This document shows positions 62,626 through 64,000 of a DNA stretch of 64,000 nt, one piece after another. Source of the DNA: Mesorhizobium hawassense (GTDB taxonomy: Bacteria; Pseudomonadota; Alphaproteobacteria; Rhizobiales; Rhizobiaceae); the NCBI RefSeq assembly GCF_003289945.1, contig NZ_QMBP01000014.1, positions 124,001 through 188,000 on the forward strand, in the 5' to 3' direction. Every line of letters starts with the position of its first letter. The first letter of the stretch is position 1. The position numbers were made by a program, and so were the translations under genes. The notes under the pieces were generated by a model. It saw only the letters and a program-made list of their open reading frames with translations, did not search any database and was not told the origin of the DNA.

Positions 62626-63263
62626 GGCGATGTACTCTTCAAATCTTCACCCGTTACCGTACTCAGCATGTCGGGCATTGCCATATCGTCGAGCCCAAGC
62701 AGTCCGCCCAGGAAGAAGAAGTGGTAGTTCACGTTCTGGAGGCTGACGGTGATTGTCGGCACGGCGCCGCCGAGGCGCGTCTGATAGCCCAGGCCGGTGG
62801 CCGTGTAGTGGATGAGGACATTCGCGGGGGTCAGGAAGGGATAAAAGTGGCACATGCCCGGCCGCTGGTTCGCCGCCAGCGCGGGGCAGGTGCCCGTGCC
62901 GCTCGCATCCCCCTGGAAGATCCGGTTGAAATTCGCCGCCGTCCAGGTGCCGTTGACACAGTTTGCCCCCGCGCAGCTGCAGGTCGAAGTGGCGCCGTTG
63001 CAGGTGTAGTCATAGGACCCCGCGACAATCGGCGCTCCCGGCGACGTCGTGGCGCCGGCCGTCGAAATCTCCGGAGCAATCGGGTCGGAAATGGAGGCGA
63101 TCCGCGCGCCCGCCTGCACGGCCTTGGTTGCCGCGTTCCATTGGTAGAGCGCGTAGCCGTAGTCGACGAAGCCCAGGGTTATGGTGAAAAGCAGGGTCAT
63201 CGCGATGGCCATCTCGACCATCGTGGTACCGTCCTCTGATGTCGTGAAACGCTTGAACATCAT
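62622..63263 (-). CDS. TadE-like pseudopilin (second)
   Basis: 213 residues. The N-terminal MFKRFTTSEDGTTMVEMAIAMTLLFTITLGFVDYGYALYQWNAATKAVQAGARIAS is a prepilin-type TadE segment (glycine then ThrThrMetValGlu, helix with the conserved Glu). A Gly/Thr/Cys-rich middle (YTCNGATSTCSCAGANCVNG) and a C-terminal VSLQNVNYHFFFLGGLLGLDDMAMPDM follow. Four clustered cysteines suggest disulphides outside the cell membrane. It overlaps its neighbours on both sides. Confidence 0.85.
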   Translation of the reverse strand: MMFKRFTTSEDGTTMVEMAIAMTLLFTITLGFVDYGYALYQWNAATKAVQAGARIASISDPIAPEISTAGATTSPGAPIVAGSYDYTCNGATSTCSCAGANCVNGTWTAANFNRIFQGDASGTGTCPALAANQRPGMCHFYPFLTPANVLIHYTATGLGYQTRLGGAVPTITVSLQNVNYHFFFLGGLLGLDDMAMPDMLSTVTGEDLKSTSP

Positions 63264-63802
63264 CAAAACCGGATCAACCGCTCCTGATGCTGGCCACCGA
63301 CCGTGATGGAGCTGACGCCGACGAGCGAAAGCATGCCCAGGTCCTGATAGTGAAAATTGGTCGAGGCCGTTACGACGCATACCTGCGAGGTGGTGGAGAG
63401 ATAAAGCACCGTGCCGGTGCCCGGATCGACCGCATTCACGCAAGTGCTGCTGTTGATCGTCACGTCGGAAGCCTGCCAGCCGACGACGCGCGGCGTATCC
63501 GTTGTCGTGCCGCCGATCTTTCCGTACACGGCGATGCTTGCCGCAAGCGTCGCACAGTTGATCGCGGTGAGCCCATTGTCGGTATAGAGTTGGCTGTTGC
63601 AACGCGCAGCAAAGCGGGCTGCGTCGCTCAGTCCGGCCTCGACAAGCAGCTTGTCGTGCAGAAACCGGCCGAATTCGAATATGCCGGCGGATAGCACAAC
63701 CATCAGCGGAACGATCAGCGCCATCTCGACCAGGACCGTGCCGCCCTGGTCCTGGCGGAAGTGTCGAAGGCAATGTGAAAGCGTCTTTCTCATTGCCGTC
63801 AC
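63263..63802 (-). CDS. TadE-like pseudopilin (first)
   Basis: 179 residues from a GTG at 63802 overlapping the upstream stop (GTGA); an ATG at 63793 is an alternative. FRQDQGGTVLVEMALIVPLMVVLSAGIFEFGRFLHDKLLVEAGLSDAARFAAR is the TadE/TadG prepilin signature. The C-terminal part (TNFHYQDLGMLSLVGVSSITVGGQHQERLI) parallels that of the next gene, so the two are probably ancient duplicates. Confidence 0.87.
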   Translation of the reverse strand: MTAMRKTLSHCLRHFRQDQGGTVLVEMALIVPLMVVLSAGIFEFGRFLHDKLLVEAGLSDAARFAARCNSQLYTDNGLTAINCATLAASIAVYGKIGGTTTDTPRVVGWQASDVTINSSTCVNAVDPGTGTVLYLSTTSQVCVVTASTNFHYQDLGMLSLVGVSSITVGGQHQERLIRF

Positions 63803-64000
63803 CGATAGAGCTGCGCTTCGTTGCGCAGGAAATTGTCCAGCGTTCCAGCGCCGCCGCGACCCGTTATGTCGACGAGCTCGACGAAGACGGAGCCGCCCGC
63901 ATTGGCGCCTGGAACAGGCTCCGTCATGAAGAAGCTGGCGAAGGCCTCGACGGGAAGGTTGGTGCTGTTGCCATTAAGGTTGTTTCCGGCCGCCTGCAGC
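63799..64000 (-). CDS. TadG-like pilus assembly protein, C-terminal fragment (runs off the window)
   Basis: 66 codons from the window edge to a TGA at 63799: LQAAGNNLNGNSTNLPVEAF, then ASFFMTEPVPGANAGGSVFVELVDITGRGGAGTLDNFLRNEAQLYR. Because the end of the frame overlaps the first TadE-like gene, it belongs to the same operon. The order fits a TadG-like protein; family identity from this short part is tentative. Confidence 0.6.
   Translation of the reverse strand, partial: LQAAGNNLNGNSTNLPVEAFASFFMTEPVPGANAGGSVFVELVDITGRGGAGTLDNFLRNEAQLYR

Overview
This looks like a chromosomal window from a high-GC alphaproteobacterium of the Rhizobiales, most like Mesorhizobium. The grounds are gene content and order: a TPP-riboswitch-led thiC-O-S-G-E-D operon, nadQ-nadABC running into a bioBFDAZ operon of the BioZ type, the complete ehu/eut/doe ectoine-utilisation cluster with EnuR and an AsnC-type regulator, RegB/RegA-type redox regulation, tad/cpa pilus genes, and the typical Rhizobiales set murA-DUF2948-hisD-UPF0262-phosphatase-infA-maf-yacG. 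The species assignment is an inference; no marker gene in the window settles it.

Layout from left to right. 1-8222: an edge-truncated rRNA pseudouridine synthase, a small secreted protein, a BTAD/SARP-type regulator divergent from a 1-Cys peroxiredoxin, an SQR-like flavoprotein, a small GNAT-like protein, a UDP-glucuronate 4-epimerase and an MHS-type MFS transporter. 8463-15321: a cyoABCD quinol oxidase operon with SURF1, ending in a RegB/RegA-like two-component pair, all overlapping or tightly packed. 15336-29812: ectoine and hydroxyectoine uptake and breakdown, with uptake and the early enzymes on the minus strand and the last steps from diaminobutyrate to aspartate on the plus strand. 30036-35365: the thiamine operon. 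35579-37057: a second succinate-semialdehyde-type dehydrogenase. 37166-46724: biotin and NAD synthesis.

46986-51228 is a small, decayed integrative element at tRNA-Phe(GAA). It has a P4-type integrase beside the tRNA, an imperfect copy of the tRNA 3' end at the far side, an AlpA-like regulator, a MazE/MazF-type toxin-antitoxin pair, a frameshifted IS110-type transposase remnant and a cluster of 9-bp repeats. It is the only clearly foreign segment.

51527-58569 returns to conserved housekeeping genes with tRNA-Thr, an unusual tRNA-Cys-like gene and a GGDEF-type protein with a degenerate active site. 58831-60282 holds an SNase-like protein and a membrane protein. 60325-64000 is one overlapping minus-strand operon of tad pilus genes (TadG-like fragment, two TadE-like proteins, CpaE) ending in an L,D-transpeptidase and a membrane-anchored coiled-coil protein. 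Several copies of a dispersed Rhizobiales palindromic repeat lie in the gaps, often touching a stop or start codon. No rRNA operon and no CRISPR array were seen.
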